A DNA stretch of 64,000 nucleotides from Persephonella atlantica (GCF_016617615.1 NZ_JAACYA010000002.1:857018-921017); one strand, 5' to 3'; numbered from the stretch's first letter, positions 27,502-36,370 are shown. Notes: generated by a model from the sequence alone, not told the origin. Translations and numbers: made by a program.

Positions 27502-28098
27502 TTATTTTTTTCCTGAAGGTATCAGGTAGAGAGGAAACTCATCGGCCCCTACATCTAATATCTTCCTTACCTGATTATCGTAGAAAGCCCCAATAGTTAC
27601 ACCACCAATTCCCAGTGCTGTTGCCTGCAACAGCAGATTCTGAGCAGCATGCCCAGCTTCCATGTCAACATATCGTATTCCACGACTTCCATACTTCCTT
27701 GTTGTTTTGTCATATACTCCTGTAATAACAAAGCACACAGCACAATCCTTTACCCATTCCTGTCCCAGTGATGCGTGAAATAGCTCTTCTCTGAAATCTC
27801 CACCTTTTTTCAGAACAATCTCATGTCTGAAAGGATTGTAATGGTATATTCCTGAAGGTAGTTTGTTAACATTTCCGCAAACAGCATAAATCTCTAAAGG
27901 ATAAAGAGCACCTGCAGAAGGGGCAGTTCTAAAGCCTTCAAAATGGGTAATTCCCTGAGCTGCCCACAAAAGTTGTGAAATCTCTTTTAGATTTAAAGGT
28001 TTATCACTGAACTCTCTTAAAGACCTTCTATTTAAAAGAGCTTTTTCTATAGAGTAACTACTGTCAAATACAGGCTCTGGTAAGGGCAGTATTTCCAT
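27502..28098 (-). CDS. SagB-type nitroreductase family oxidoreductase
   Basis: This FMN-dependent dehydrogenase-like protein has 198 residues. Family features are [12 protein letters not shown] near the N-terminus (FMN phosphate binding), [14 protein letters not shown], and the C-terminal [14 protein letters not shown] segment. SagB proteins oxidise azolines in modified peptides, but stand-alone members like this one have unknown substrates; no peptide-modification genes are adjacent. It converges on tRNA-Asn. Confidence 0.87.
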   Translation of the reverse strand: MEILPLPEPVFDSSYSIEKALLNRRSLREFSDKPLNLKEISQLLWAAQGITHFEGFRTAPSAGALYPLEIYAVCGNVNKLPSGIYHYNPFRHEIVLKKGGDFREELFHASLGQEWVKDCAVCFVITGVYDKTTRKYGSRGIRYVDMEAGHAAQNLLLQATALGIGGVTIGAFYDNQVRKILDVGADEFPLYLIPSGKK

Positions 28099-28163
28099 GG
28101 AGACCTCCCCGATTTAATTATTCTAAATTTATGATTGGTATGATGCTTAGACAACTATTCTGG

Positions 28164-28169
28164 TATAAT
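28164..28169 (+). promoter_or_regulatory. extended -10 box of ppa
   Basis: TGGTATAATT lies 25 bases before the ATG at 28194. Because it sits inside the open upstream extension, it supports the later start of ppa. Confidence 0.5.
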
Positions 28170-28193
28170 TTAAAAAAAAACGAGGTTAAGGAG

Positions 28194-28721
28194 ATGGACA
28201 TATCAAAGATACCAGCTGGAAAAAATCCACCTGAAGATATTTACGTGGTAATTGAGATACCCCAGGGAAGCGGAATAAAATATGAAGTAGACAAAGAAAG
28301 TGGAGCAGTTTTTGTTGACAGATTTTTATACACAGCTATGTATTATCCTTTCAATTATGGCTTTATCCCAAATACATTAGCTGAAGATGGAGACCCAACA
28401 GATGTTTTGGTTATATCTTCAGAACCTGTTGTTCCCGGTAGCGTGATAAGAAGCAGACCTATTGGAATGCTTGAGATGGAAGATGAAGAAGGTATAGACA
28501 CAAAAATAATAGCTGTTCCTGTATCAAAGTTAGACAAAACGTTTGATAACATCAAAGAGGTTTCAGACCTCCCAGAGGCTACTCTCAACAAAATAAAACA
28601 CTTTTTTGAGCATTACAAAGAGCTGGAACCGGGGAAATGGGTTAAAGTAAAGTCCTTCAAAGATTCAAAAACAGCGATGGAAGATATCCAGAAATCTATT
28701 GAGAGATTCCAAAAATCTTGA
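28194..28721 (+). CDS. ppa: inorganic pyrophosphatase, family I
   Basis: The soluble enzyme hydrolyses pyrophosphate to phosphate and needs magnesium. From ATG 28194 (AAGGAG upstream) it has 175 residues, the normal bacterial size. The active-site signature DGDPTDVLV is present, as are [15 protein letters not shown] and [18 protein letters not shown]. The open frame upstream contains the promoter and is not part of the gene. Confidence 0.96.
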   Translation: MDISKIPAGKNPPEDIYVVIEIPQGSGIKYEVDKESGAVFVDRFLYTAMYYPFNYGFIPNTLAEDGDPTDVLVISSEPVVPGSVIRSRPIGMLEMEDEEGIDTKIIAVPVSKLDKTFDNIKEVSDLPEATLNKIKHFFEHYKELEPGKWVKVKSFKDSKTAMEDIQKSIERFQKS

Positions 28722-28746
28722 CAAAAAAATTTAGATTTATTATATT
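28718..28746 (+). promoter_or_regulatory. promoter of the tRNA-Pro cluster
   Basis: TTGACA 28718-28723, TATATT 28741-28746, spacing 17, with the tRNA 5' end 16 bases downstream. The -35 overlaps the ppa stop. Confidence 0.75.
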
Positions 28747-28761
28747 ATTCTCCTGTCTTTT

Positions 28762-28834
28762 CGGAGTGTAGCTCAGGTGGCAGAGCACGTGCCTTGGGAG
28801 CACGGGGTCGCAGGTTCAAGTCCTGCCACTCCGA
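28762..28834 (+). tRNA. tRNA-Pro (anticodon TGG), CCA not encoded
   Basis: Acceptor CGGAGTG pairs with CACTCCG; the anticodon stem CGTGC/GCACG encloses CTTGGGA, giving TGG. The discriminator A is followed by CTTTTA, so CCA must be added by tRNA nucleotidyltransferase. Confidence 0.96.
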
Positions 28835-28864
28835 CTTTTATTTTTCAATAGAATAGGAGTTTAG

Positions 28865-28941
<77 letters not shown>

Positions 28942-28946
28942 TAAGC

Positions 28947-28974
28947 TTGACAAAAGCTGTAATTGATATATAAT
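28947..28974 (+). promoter_or_regulatory. promoter of tRNA-fMet
   Basis: TTGACA 28947-28952 and TATAAT 28969-28974, spacing 16, directly ahead of the initiator tRNA. Before integration of the element it may also have fed the rRNA operon. Confidence 0.7.
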
Positions 28975-28988
28975 GTTTTTCTGCTTGA

Positions 28989-29065
28989 CGCGGGGTGGAG
29001 CAGCCTGGTAGCTCGCCGGGCTCATAACCCGGAGGTCGAGGGTTCAAATCCCTCCCCCGCAACCA
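28989..29065 (+). tRNA. initiator tRNA-fMet (anticodon CAT), integration target
   Basis: The acceptor arms CGCGGGG and CCCCGCA have the C1-A72 mismatch that marks the bacterial initiator, and the anticodon stem CCGGG/CCCGG has three G-C pairs next to the loop CTCATAA. CCA is encoded. Its last 12 bases (29054-29065) are repeated at 63802-63813, and the integrase gene on the other strand ends inside it. Confidence 0.97.
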
Positions 29066-30545
29066 TATTGATTTTACGATTGTAGGTTCTAAACGGATTT
29101 TTAAAGCTGTATTCAATCCAGTAAAAGCCTTCTATTTTATCTTTCTCTATCCTTACTTCTTCAAGAAGATTTTTTATTATTTCTCTTGCCTGTGATACAT
29201 CCATGCTTAGAACATTATCTATCTGCTCAAGGAGTATATCTATTACTTCATCATCAATTTCTACACCTTCTATTTCCTTAAAAGATTTAAGTTCCAGCTC
29301 TAAAAGGCTTATTTGCTCTTCGTATTCCTGTATCTTTTTAGCTATGGTTTTGCTTGGGTTTTCTTCAAATATCTCAAGGAAGCTCTGGAGTTTTCTGTTT
29401 AAACTTTCTATCTCTTTCTCTATATCTGATTTTGTTTTTTGCTTGGAATATAATACTTTTAGCTGATGCTCCAGTTCCTCTTTGAATAGCTGTCTGTTTT
29501 CTATTAAATGCTGTTTTATAGCGTGTATAACAAGGGCGTTCAGCATATCTTCCCTGAAACTTGCCGTTATATCGCAAGCTCCTACTAAAGCCTGTCTGCA
29601 TTTGAAGGAAACCTTGGAATGTTTTATAAGATTACTTCCACACTGACATTTGATAAATCCACCTAAAAGGGTCGTGTATCCTACTCTATTTTTGGTGTTA
29701 TCCTGTTTTTGTCTTTCTAATCTTTTCCTGTTAGCTTCTTCCCAGATTTCCTTAGAAACTATCTGTAAATCAGGTCTTTCAATCCTTATCCACTGCTCTG
29801 GTGGGTTAGGTATTTTCTTTCTTTTTGGAAATCCTGGTATTTTGCGGTACTGGTATTTATTCCAGACTATTACTCCCTTATATATTTCATTGATGATTAT
29901 TTCTCTTACTGCTGTTAATGACCATTTAGACCCTCTTGGAGATAGGATACCTCTTTGATTTAGTATTTTTGCTATTTCTTTAAATCCTTTTCCTGATATG
30001 TAAAGACTAAATATTTCCTTGACTATTTCTGCTTCCTTTTCGTCTACGTAAAGTTCCCCATCCTTTAGTTTATATCCAAACTTAGGAGCAAATACAGCCT
30101 TTCCCTGCTGCAGTCTACCGTATAATCCTCTCCATGTGTTTTTTCTAATGCTTTCTACATACTGCTCATCTGCTATACCGTTTGCAGATAAAAGAAGTTC
30201 AATGTTTTCCTGCTCTGTAGATATTCCCTGTGAAACGAATATTATGTTTACTCCATAGATATATTTGAGTTCCCTTACCCTTAGCTTTATTTCTGCTGTA
30301 TCTCTTGATATTCTGCTTGTGTGGTATGTATATATTTTCTTTATGTTATTTTTCTTAACAAAGTTAAGCATCTGCTGATAAGCTTCTCTATCATCTGAAA
30401 GACCGCTTTTAGCCTCATCAAAAAAAACAGCAACAATCTCATCATTTTGTTTTTCTGCTTCTATCTGACAGAGAATAACCTGGTCTTTGATAGACTTTTT
30501 ATCCTGATTTTTAGAGCTGTATCTTGCGTATATAACTGCCCTCAT
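29022..30545 (-). CDS. large serine recombinase (site-specific integrase)
   Basis: The 507-residue protein has an N-terminal resolvase domain with the catalytic serine in IYARYSS (S10) and the SRISRD arginines, then a recombinase domain (about 160-260), a zinc-ribbon (CQCGSNLIKH, CRQALVGAC) at about 305-330 and a long coiled-coil (about 365-460). Large serine integrases insert and, with a directionality factor, excise mobile elements. The last 14 codons are complementary to tRNA-fMet, and the stop lies at its anticodon, so the tail of the protein depends on integration. The start overlaps a 44-residue gene by four bases. Confidence 0.93.
   Translation of the reverse strand: MRAVIYARYSSKNQDKKSIKDQVILCQIEAEKQNDEIVAVFFDEAKSGLSDDREAYQQMLNFVKKNNIKKIYTYHTSRISRDTAEIKLRVRELKYIYGVNIIFVSQGISTEQENIELLLSANGIADEQYVESIRKNTWRGLYGRLQQGKAVFAPKFGYKLKDGELYVDEKEAEIVKEIFSLYISGKGFKEIAKILNQRGILSPRGSKWSLTAVREIIINEIYKGVIVWNKYQYRKIPGFPKRKKIPNPPEQWIRIERPDLQIVSKEIWEEANRKRLERQKQDNTKNRVGYTTLLGGFIKCQCGSNLIKHSKVSFKCRQALVGACDITASFREDMLNALVIHAIKQHLIENRQLFKEELEHQLKVLYSKQKTKSDIEKEIESLNRKLQSFLEIFEENPSKTIAKKIQEYEEQISLLELELKSFKEIEGVEIDDEVIDILLEQIDNVLSMDVSQAREIIKNLLEEVRIEKDKIEGFYWIEYSFKNPFRTYNRKINMVAGEGFEPSTSGL
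29054..29065 (+). repeat. attL candidate: 12-bp repeat in the tRNA-fMet 3' end
   Basis: CCCCCGCAACCA, identical to 63802-63813. It covers the 3' acceptor strand, discriminator and CCA of the tRNA. Confidence 0.75.
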
Positions 30546-30676
30546 ACTCTAACTACCCTTACAACTCCTTTTTCTATTTTAATTTTAATAATGCCTTTTT
30601 TCTCAAGTTCTTTCAAATATTTTTGAGAGATGATTGCTATTTTCTCTATTACTCTGTCTTTCTCAACTGTTTTCAT
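30542..30676 (-). CDS. small basic protein upstream of the integrase, 44 residues
   Basis: ATG 30676 follows CAGGAG. The upstream extension encodes the shared promoter motif, so the later start is right. The product (MKTVEKDRVIEKIAIISQKYLKELEKKGIIKIKIEKGV in part) is a short amphipathic, helix-strand protein of unknown family. It overlaps the integrase start (ATGA). A role as recombination directionality factor is possible by position and size only. Confidence 0.6.
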   Translation of the reverse strand: MKTVEKDRVIEKIAIISQKYLKELEKKGIIKIKIEKGVVRVVRV

Positions 30677-30694
30677 CACAAAACTCCTGCAAAG

Positions 30695-30724
30695 TCCTTT
30701 TATATATAAAACGGAATTTTTCAT
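30695..30724 (-). promoter_or_regulatory. element motif copy a, before the integrase pair
   Basis: Reads ATGAAAAATTCCG then TTTTATATATAAAAGG in gene direction, one T longer than the other copies. Ribosome site and ATG of the 44-residue gene follow within 20 bases. Confidence 0.75.
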
Positions 30725-30876
30725 TTACCTGGTGATAGCTTGTATTTTTTGTTTTCTTCTTTTCTTCGTTTCCTCACCTCAGCAAGAGTTTTAAGCTCAT
30801 CTATAACCTCTTTTGTTTTTCCTTTCTCCAGTTTCTTTATCCATTTTTCATAAAGCCTTACGTCTGAAAATCTCAT
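30721..30876 (-). CDS. small charged protein, 51 residues
   Basis: ATG 30876 lies one base past the stop of the previous small gene, with AGGAGGGT upstream. The product is Lys/Glu-rich and helical (RLYEKWIKKLEKGKTKEVIDELKTL). Its 3' end runs into the motif copy that precedes the next gene. No family is recognised. Confidence 0.55.
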   Translation of the reverse strand: MRFSDVRLYEKWIKKLEKGKTKEVIDELKTLAEVRKRRKEENKKYKLSPGK

Positions 30877-30877
30877 C

Positions 30878-31054
30878 TTAAATACCCTCCTTTTTATACT
30901 TGATAAGAAGCAGTAGAGAATAAATCAGAAGAGTTCCTATAATTAGAGGCAAAACATACTGCATAAAAAACATTACGAGCTTTATAGGTGAATTTGTCTG
31001 AAGAAAAAAAGCAATTACACCAATTACCAGTAATATGCTTACCAGAGTTTTCAT
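30878..31054 (-). CDS. small two-helix membrane protein, 58 residues
   Basis: ATG 31054 follows CAGGAGG, 20 bases after motif copy b. The product has two membrane helices (about 3-19 and 33-53) with a short polar loop (QTNSPIK) and a basic end. It is the first gene of the integrase operon. Small two-helix proteins of elements can be holin-like or entry-exclusion factors, but nothing here decides that. Confidence 0.6.
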   Translation of the reverse strand: MKTLVSILLVIGVIAFFLQTNSPIKLVMFFMQYVLPLIIGTLLIYSLLLLIKYKKEGI

Positions 31055-31073
31055 CACAAACCTCCTGAAAAGT

Positions 31074-31100
31074 TCTTTTATATATAAACGGAATTTTTCA
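31074..31100 (-). promoter_or_regulatory. element motif copy b, heads the integrase operon
   Basis: Reads GTGAAAAATTCCG then TTTATATATAAAAG in gene direction, followed by CAGGAGG and the ATG of the 58-residue gene. Confidence 0.8.
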
Positions 31101-31232
31101 CCTTGACCGTGGATGCACGCATATGTAATCTGAAGTACAAATCCAATAAGTTGAGAAAAGATTTTTGCAAAAGAGATTGAAAATCTCTTAAAGTAAGACT
31201 TGTAATTTGAAAAACTTTATAATACATTTATG

Positions 31233-31254
31233 TATTATACATTAATGTATAATA
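31233..31254. promoter_or_regulatory. 22-bp perfect palindrome, likely operator of the AAA ATPase gene
   Basis: The core TATACATTAATGTATA extends to a 22-base perfect palindrome, preceded by a similar imperfect one (about 31219-31234). Both lie directly before ATG 31267 and overlap possible -10 boxes. A repressor site is likely. Confidence 0.55.
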
Positions 31255-31266
31255 TAGGTTTGTATA

Positions 31267-32391
31267 ATGAAACACAAAGAAAGAAATCCTTTTTATTTTG
31301 GTGGAACTGTTAGCGATGAAGATTTTTGCAATAGAGAAAAAGAGCTTACAGAACTAAAAAAGGATATTTTTTCTGGTATAAACATACTTCTGTATTCCCC
31401 ACGGAGATTTGGAAAATCATCCCTATTGCTGAAGCTAAAAAAACAGCTTGAAAAAGAAAGAATTAAAGTTATTTTCCTTGATTTGTTTCCTGTTGTAGAT
31501 GAGAAAGACTTTATAAACCGATATTTTGATGAGATTGTAAAAGTGTTAGTGTCAAAAAAAGAAAAAGTTATCCAGTCTTTAAAACAGCTTACAAACCTTA
31601 ACTTTAGTGTTAACTCTACCCTCAAACCTGACGGCAGTATAACCTTTTCTGTTTCTTTTTCTCCAAAAGAGAAGAAAACAGTTTTAAAAGAGATACTGGA
31701 AATTCCATTTTTATACGCTACCAAAAACAATGCAAATGTTGCAGTAATGTTTGATGAATTTCAGGAAGTGGAGAATTTAGGATTAGAAAAAGAAATCAGA
31801 ACAGTTATCCAGAATCACGGCAGGAACGTTTCTTATCTGTTTTCAGGAAGCAGAAAGAGTATCCTTACCCAGATTTTTTCTGATAAGAGCAGACCTTTTT
31901 ATAAATCGGTTAAAAAGTTTCCTTTAAAAGAAATTCCTCTTGAAGAATGGATACCGTTTATTCAGAATAAATTTAAAAAAACAGGAAAAAAGATAGATGA
32001 AGAAATAATAAAAGAGGTTTTCGGCATCTGCCGAGGATTTCCATACTATATCCAGCATATATGCTACGTTCTGTGGGAAGTTTCTAAAGAAAAAGTAAAA
32101 AAAGAAGATTTAGATTATGCAGTAAATCTCGTTTTGGAGAGAGAAGAGGACTCTTTCTGGGAAGAGTGGACAAGTCTGCCGCCAACCCAGAAAAAAGCTT
32201 TGAAAATCATTACCTACACAAATGGTAAAAATATTTATTCAAAAGATGTTCTCTTTGAGTTTGAAATTACTGCTTCACATCTAAAAAGAGCAGTGCAGCA
32301 GCTTCAAAAGAAGGACATAATCACCAAAGAAAGAAATGTTTACTGGATTATAGACCCTATTATGGAACTGTGGATTAAAAGAAATTTTTAA
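31267..32391 (+). CDS. AAA-type ATPase of the archaeal-ATPase (STAND/MNS) clade
   Basis: The 374-residue protein begins with the family motif NPFYFGGTVSDEDFCNREKEL, followed by a P-loop SPRRFGKSSL (about 44-53), Walker B VAVMFDEFQEV, a sensor segment SYLFSGSRKS and a C-terminal winged-helix part (about 300-370). Such ATPases are common in archaea and thermophilic bacteria, often in mobile elements, and their role is mostly unknown. It overlaps the oppositely directed gene by 4 bases at its end. Confidence 0.85.
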   Translation: MKHKERNPFYFGGTVSDEDFCNREKELTELKKDIFSGINILLYSPRRFGKSSLLLKLKKQLEKERIKVIFLDLFPVVDEKDFINRYFDEIVKVLVSKKEKVIQSLKQLTNLNFSVNSTLKPDGSITFSVSFSPKEKKTVLKEILEIPFLYATKNNANVAVMFDEFQEVENLGLEKEIRTVIQNHGRNVSYLFSGSRKSILTQIFSDKSRPFYKSVKKFPLKEIPLEEWIPFIQNKFKKTGKKIDEEIIKEVFGICRGFPYYIQHICYVLWEVSKEKVKKEDLDYAVNLVLEREEDSFWEEWTSLPPTQKKALKIITYTNGKNIYSKDVLFEFEITASHLKRAVQQLQKKDIITKERNVYWIIDPIMELWIKRNF

Positions 32392-33437
32392 CAGATGCTA
32401 ATAGGTAAGGATATCTTATTTTGCTTTAGCAAGGCTTTGAAGTTTTCAATACTACCGAAATTCTTTGTTATAAAAGAAAGCAATTCATGCCTTTTTTCGT
32501 TACAGAATCTTCTTCTGGCATAGGCATATCCATGTTTTACTGCCAGTTTCATAAATTCTTCAATACTGCAGATATCCTTTTGAATTCTGCTTTTTCTTTC
32601 TTTTTTGTTTCCTTTAAAAAATGCATTGTTTATACGCCTGTATAGGTAATCTTCAAATTTAAGCTTAAACTCCTCAAATGAAGAGTTAACGACCATACTG
32701 TCTATCACAACTCTGGTTAATCCTCTTGTTTTGCTCTTTAATCTGTCCCTTAAGATACCTGTTGTGTTTTGTCCTATGAATCTGTCAAGTTTAGATAGAG
32801 GTTCTTGAGAGTATAAAGCTTTCAAAAATCCTTCGTAGTCTATAATGCCTATGTTCTGCGTGCAGTAGTTTTTTACGATAATTGATTTCAGCTCTGTTTT
32901 ATCTTTTCCTAAAACATCTTCTATGGTTAAACCATATCTTTTCAGATGAAACTTAACAACTCTTGTTTGAACGTACTGCCTTAAATAATAAAGTCCAGAT
33001 ATATGCCCTTTTTCTTTGAGAGTGTCAATAATCATGTCAAGGTTTACTTTCTTGGTTATCAAACCCTTAAACTGGTTTATGATTTGATTTTCCAGTTCTA
33101 ATCTTTTACGCCTTTTCTCTGTTTGCCTGATAGACCAGATAATGTCGTAATAATCTTCACCCAAATTATCTCTTATCCATACCTTACTTTTTCCTTGCTG
33201 TAGATAAAGTCTAACAAAGTAAGTTTTTGTAAGCTTTGAGAAGCTCCCATGAAAAATATCAATCAGGTTTAAATCATTCCTGATTCTACCGTATCTTTTA
33301 GCTTTCTGGATGTAGTAATGTTTAACAAAAGGGTATTTCTCCTTCAGGGTTTTAAGTATCTGCGTCTGTGTAAATCCGTATTGACTTACAGTTGCAATAA
33401 TATCGTATATTGGCTGTTTTTCTTCTTTTGTTCTCAT
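32388..33437 (-). CDS. hypothetical protein, 349 residues, possibly DNA-binding
   Basis: The basic, helix-rich protein is unlike any family I know. The N-terminus (VSQYGFTQTQILKTLKEKYPFVKHYYIQKAKRYG) looks like a helix-turn-helix, and a repeated Arg/Lys pattern runs through it. It is the last gene of the leftward operon that starts at 37241 and overlaps the preceding secreted-protein gene by four bases. Confidence 0.6.
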   Translation of the reverse strand: MRTKEEKQPIYDIIATVSQYGFTQTQILKTLKEKYPFVKHYYIQKAKRYGRIRNDLNLIDIFHGSFSKLTKTYFVRLYLQQGKSKVWIRDNLGEDYYDIIWSIRQTEKRRKRLELENQIINQFKGLITKKVNLDMIIDTLKEKGHISGLYYLRQYVQTRVVKFHLKRYGLTIEDVLGKDKTELKSIIVKNYCTQNIGIIDYEGFLKALYSQEPLSKLDRFIGQNTTGILRDRLKSKTRGLTRVVIDSMVVNSSFEEFKLKFEDYLYRRINNAFFKGNKKERKSRIQKDICSIEEFMKLAVKHGYAYARRRFCNEKRHELLSFITKNFGSIENFKALLKQNKISLPISIC

Positions 33438-34279
33438 CTTGACTTATTCTTTTCCATGAGATTAAAAGCTGTCTCTATAAAATCCTGAATATTATATGGA
33501 TTTCTGACAATGTAGTTTAAATAAGCAATAGGGTCTCTAAATCTTGGATTGTCTGACAATCTCTGGCTGTTGTAATAAACTGACAGATAAACAGGGATTT
33601 TGTTTAAACTTTTTGAAAACTTTTCGTTTTTTCTTAACAGCTCCGTTCTGGAAGTGAAGTCTGAAGGTAGTTTTACACTTAAAACGTGTAATCCTGTAGC
33701 CTGATTGTAGCTTGCAAGGACTTCTGTTAATCCTGACGAAATCTTTATTTTAAAAGTTGAAAAATCCCTTTCTATAGTTCTAACAAATATACCTTCCTGC
33801 TTTTCTATTTTCTTGAATAGCCCTCCTTTTACGATACCAAAAACATTTCCCCTCTGGAAAACTCCGTCGCAGGTATACCAGTTCGAAACTGAGACAGTGG
33901 AGTATCCAGCGGTTTTTATAATTACAGGTAAAGCATTTTCTATAAACATAAAGTTTATTGAGCAGTTTTTCACTTTTTGTTCCTGAGAGAGAAATTTAGA
34001 AAGTTTATTTACATGTTTTACGATTTCGTTCTGACTGCAGTAACAGCCTCTTCTGTCCATGTTGATAATAGGCTCAAGCAAATAGTTTCCATCCAGGAAT
34101 ACGTAATTTTTGATAGCTTCTATGTCCTGCGAGAATGGATGAACTTTTTTCTCTTTTGGTCTGGTATCTTCCTCAAATATGTTTCCTTTTTTAGGCTGGG
34201 GAAGCCCAGCAGAACCAAAGTCTAAAGCACTTGCAAAAGTAAAGACAGAGAGAGCAAATATCAAAACTGCTTTTTTCAT
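33434..34279 (-). CDS. secreted protein of unknown family, 281 residues
   Basis: A signal peptide is clear (KKAVLIFALSVFTFASA, cleavage before LDFGSAG). The mature part has CYC and two further cysteines (KNC, YTCDGV) and mixed structure. It overlaps genes on both sides by four bases, so it is translated with them. Its place among lipoproteins and membrane proteins in an element suggests a cell-envelope part of a transfer apparatus, which is inference. Confidence 0.6.
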   Translation of the reverse strand: MKKAVLIFALSVFTFASALDFGSAGLPQPKKGNIFEEDTRPKEKKVHPFSQDIEAIKNYVFLDGNYLLEPIINMDRRGCYCSQNEIVKHVNKLSKFLSQEQKVKNCSINFMFIENALPVIIKTAGYSTVSVSNWYTCDGVFQRGNVFGIVKGGLFKKIEKQEGIFVRTIERDFSTFKIKISSGLTEVLASYNQATGLHVLSVKLPSDFTSRTELLRKNEKFSKSLNKIPVYLSVYYNSQRLSDNPRFRDPIAYLNYIVRNPYNIQDFIETAFNLMEKNKSR

Positions 34280-35370
34280 TTTACCGCCTCACAGTAAGAG
34301 TTGTCTTGAACCCATGGGCTAAGCCCACCTTCTTTTGGACACTTCCAGAAGTTTAAAGGTTTGTTTTGTATCATTTTTCTTTTTTCTTCTTCATCTATTT
34401 CTTGAGAGGCTTTTTGAAGCTTTGCTAACATCTCTATATCTACAACGCCAACAGCATCATAAATACCTTTCAGTCCAGCTCCAGAAATCTCTCCTGCACC
34501 ATCACAGAGATAATAAAATTCCTGATAATGGTCTATGCGCTGAATACAGTATTTAGGGAAAACGGGACATCCATCTTTACCAAACAGCTTTAATATACCT
34601 TCTGCTGCTGTAATTCCAACTTTGCTTGTCCAGTGCCCTTTCTCCTTTTTTACACATTCAGAAGCATATTTATCCATATACCTTTCCTGGTAGCGTATTC
34701 TATCCATATTAGGCAGATTTTCCATAGGTAAAACAGCATAGATAAACTCAGCATAACCTCTTTTGCTTACGCAGGCAATGTGGGGAAATCTTTCTAACGT
34801 AGTATCGTGAATCTTATTCCAGAAAGTTGTTAAAAACAACCTGGTTGCTACAGTTGAGGTTTTTACGTCAAACATGTCTTTGTATCCACGCAGGTATGAA
34901 ATATTGCTTATATTAGCTCTTGCATATTCATCTTTTATGAAAACCTTAATCTCACCACCTATGCTTTTGCAGTACTGCAGAATTTTTACCAGTTTTTCGG
35001 GATATTCAAAGTTTACTTTTGTGGATATTGTTTTCCCATTCATTTCTATAGAGACAGGAACTCCTGTAATCTTGTTATCTCCATTTGATAAAGCTTCTAA
35101 GACCTGAGGGCTAAACAGATAGTAGTAGTAATAGTAAATAATCTTATCAGCAAGTGGAGAAAGCTCTCTTTCAAAGTAAGGATCAGCCTGATGCATTTGT
35201 GAGATAAAGTCGTATGATACACGAACAGTAACCATTCCATAAGTATAAGTTCCTTTCCTGTCGTTAACAGGATTAGAACCTATAATTTTGCTAATTTTGT
35301 TAGATACTTCTGCACATGAGAAAAGCAAAAAAGTTGAAAGTACAAACAAAACTGTAAGAATTTTCCTCAT
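34276..35370 (-). CDS. lipoprotein of unknown family, 364 residues
   Basis: The N-terminus is a lipoprotein signal with lipobox LFSC (C19). The mature part is long, with ten or so cysteines late in the sequence (ACVSKRG, SECVKK, GCPVF, YCIQR, YLCDGAG, FWKCPK, SYCEAVK), suggesting disulfides. No family is recognised. It overlaps the secreted protein gene by four bases. Confidence 0.65.
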   Translation of the reverse strand: MRKILTVLFVLSTFLLFSCAEVSNKISKIIGSNPVNDRKGTYTYGMVTVRVSYDFISQMHQADPYFERELSPLADKIIYYYYYYLFSPQVLEALSNGDNKITGVPVSIEMNGKTISTKVNFEYPEKLVKILQYCKSIGGEIKVFIKDEYARANISNISYLRGYKDMFDVKTSTVATRLFLTTFWNKIHDTTLERFPHIACVSKRGYAEFIYAVLPMENLPNMDRIRYQERYMDKYASECVKKEKGHWTSKVGITAAEGILKLFGKDGCPVFPKYCIQRIDHYQEFYYLCDGAGEISGAGLKGIYDAVGVVDIEMLAKLQKASQEIDEEEKRKMIQNKPLNFWKCPKEGGLSPWVQDNSYCEAVK

Positions 35371-35383
35371 CTTACTTTCCCCC

Positions 35384-35872
35384 TTAGCGTTTTGATGGTA
35401 AAAATTCTTTTATTATCAGCCCGACAATTATTATGAAAGAAACAAGAGTTATAACTAACAACGTAAATGGCAGAGGTGTCTGCTGGGCTGCTAATAAAAC
35501 AGCATCGTAATAGCTTTTAACCTGATTTTCAATTTTGAAAAGTTTATCTTTTTCTGCCTGAAGTTTTGCATATTCTTCTTTTGCTTTTGCCAGTTCTTTT
35601 TTAGCCTGCCTGCAGCTTTCGCTTTCAGTATGTTTATCTTCCAGCGAAAAATCAGAGCAGCTCCACTCAACCTGAAACTGGGCATTTTTTAACTTTTGTT
35701 CTGCAAGAGCTATAAGATTTGCATAATCGTATCCTATTTTCATCTGCCATATCTGATTAACTTTTTCAAAAAATGATGAATAAACTTTGTAAAACCCAAA
35801 TCCCACAACTACCAGAAGGGCAATAAGAACTATCTTTTTATACTGGTAAGCTATAACCGTTTTAATGTCCAT
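35384..35872 (-). CDS. two-TM protein with periplasmic coiled-coil, 162 residues
   Basis: Two membrane helices (about 12-32 and 135-157) flank a charged coiled-coil of about 80 residues with two cysteines (CSDF, CRQAKKEL). The ATG 35872 follows GAGGTGAG, and motif copy c lies just upstream inside the end of the previous gene. The layout resembles envelope-spanning spacer proteins; no family is recognised. Confidence 0.6.
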   Translation of the reverse strand: MDIKTVIAYQYKKIVLIALLVVVGFGFYKVYSSFFEKVNQIWQMKIGYDYANLIALAEQKLKNAQFQVEWSCSDFSLEDKHTESESCRQAKKELAKAKEEYAKLQAEKDKLFKIENQVKSYYDAVLLAAQQTPLPFTLLVITLVSFIIIVGLIIKEFLPSKR

Positions 35873-35875
35873 TTC

Positions 35876-36370
35876 TCACCTCAGCAGGCACTCTTTATTA
35901 TATAAACGGAATTTTTCACACTGCTTTTCCTTCAGGTATGCAAGAGCAGATTTAATGTAGAAAAAATTGATGGTATTAAATGAATAAAGCTCGTTAATCT
36001 CGGGATGATATTTGGATATATCCTTAAATATTTTCACCGAAACTATTTCATAATCTTTTATGGTAACTTCCATAGTTTTTTCAAAATGCTGACAGGTGGC
36101 TGTCAAATCTATTACTCTGCCGTTTTTTTCTGCATAAAGATGCGGAACACCGTCGCAGTATCCAATGACCAATTTCCCATTGCCATGAATCGCTTTTAGA
36201 TTTTCAATTCTGCAAACTTTTTTGTCTTTTGAAGAAACAAGAGTATAGGGCTTTTCGAACCAGTATCCAGTAGACTGCTCAAACTTTGCAGCATATTGAA
36301 TCTGATTTAAAGCAGTGCAGGAAACAAACATTGCAGGGACAAATGCAGATATAAACTTAGCATTTATCAT
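35876..36370 (-). CDS. putative lipoprotein, 164 residues
   Basis: The N-terminus MINAKFISAFVPAMFVSC fits a lipoprotein signal with lipobox MFVSC (C18). The mature part holds KVCRIENL and GYCDGVPHLY and two later cysteines. The last codons contain motif copy c (CEKFRLYNKEC is its translation). The start overlaps the phosphoesterase gene by 14 bases. Family unknown. Confidence 0.55.
   Translation of the reverse strand: MINAKFISAFVPAMFVSCTALNQIQYAAKFEQSTGYWFEKPYTLVSSKDKKVCRIENLKAIHGNGKLVIGYCDGVPHLYAEKNGRVIDLTATCQHFEKTMEVTIKDYEIVSVKIFKDISKYHPEINELYSFNTINFFYIKSALAYLKEKQCEKFRLYNKECLLR
35894..35919 (-). promoter_or_regulatory. element motif copy c, inside the end of the lipoprotein gene
   Basis: Reads GTGAAAAATTCCG then TTTATATAATAAAG in gene direction. 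It is followed by the ribosome site and start of the two-TM gene at 35872. Confidence 0.7.

Noticed and set aside
29203..29466. 87-codon + strand frame inside the integrase
   Set aside because: Shadow of the coiled-coil region of the serine recombinase.
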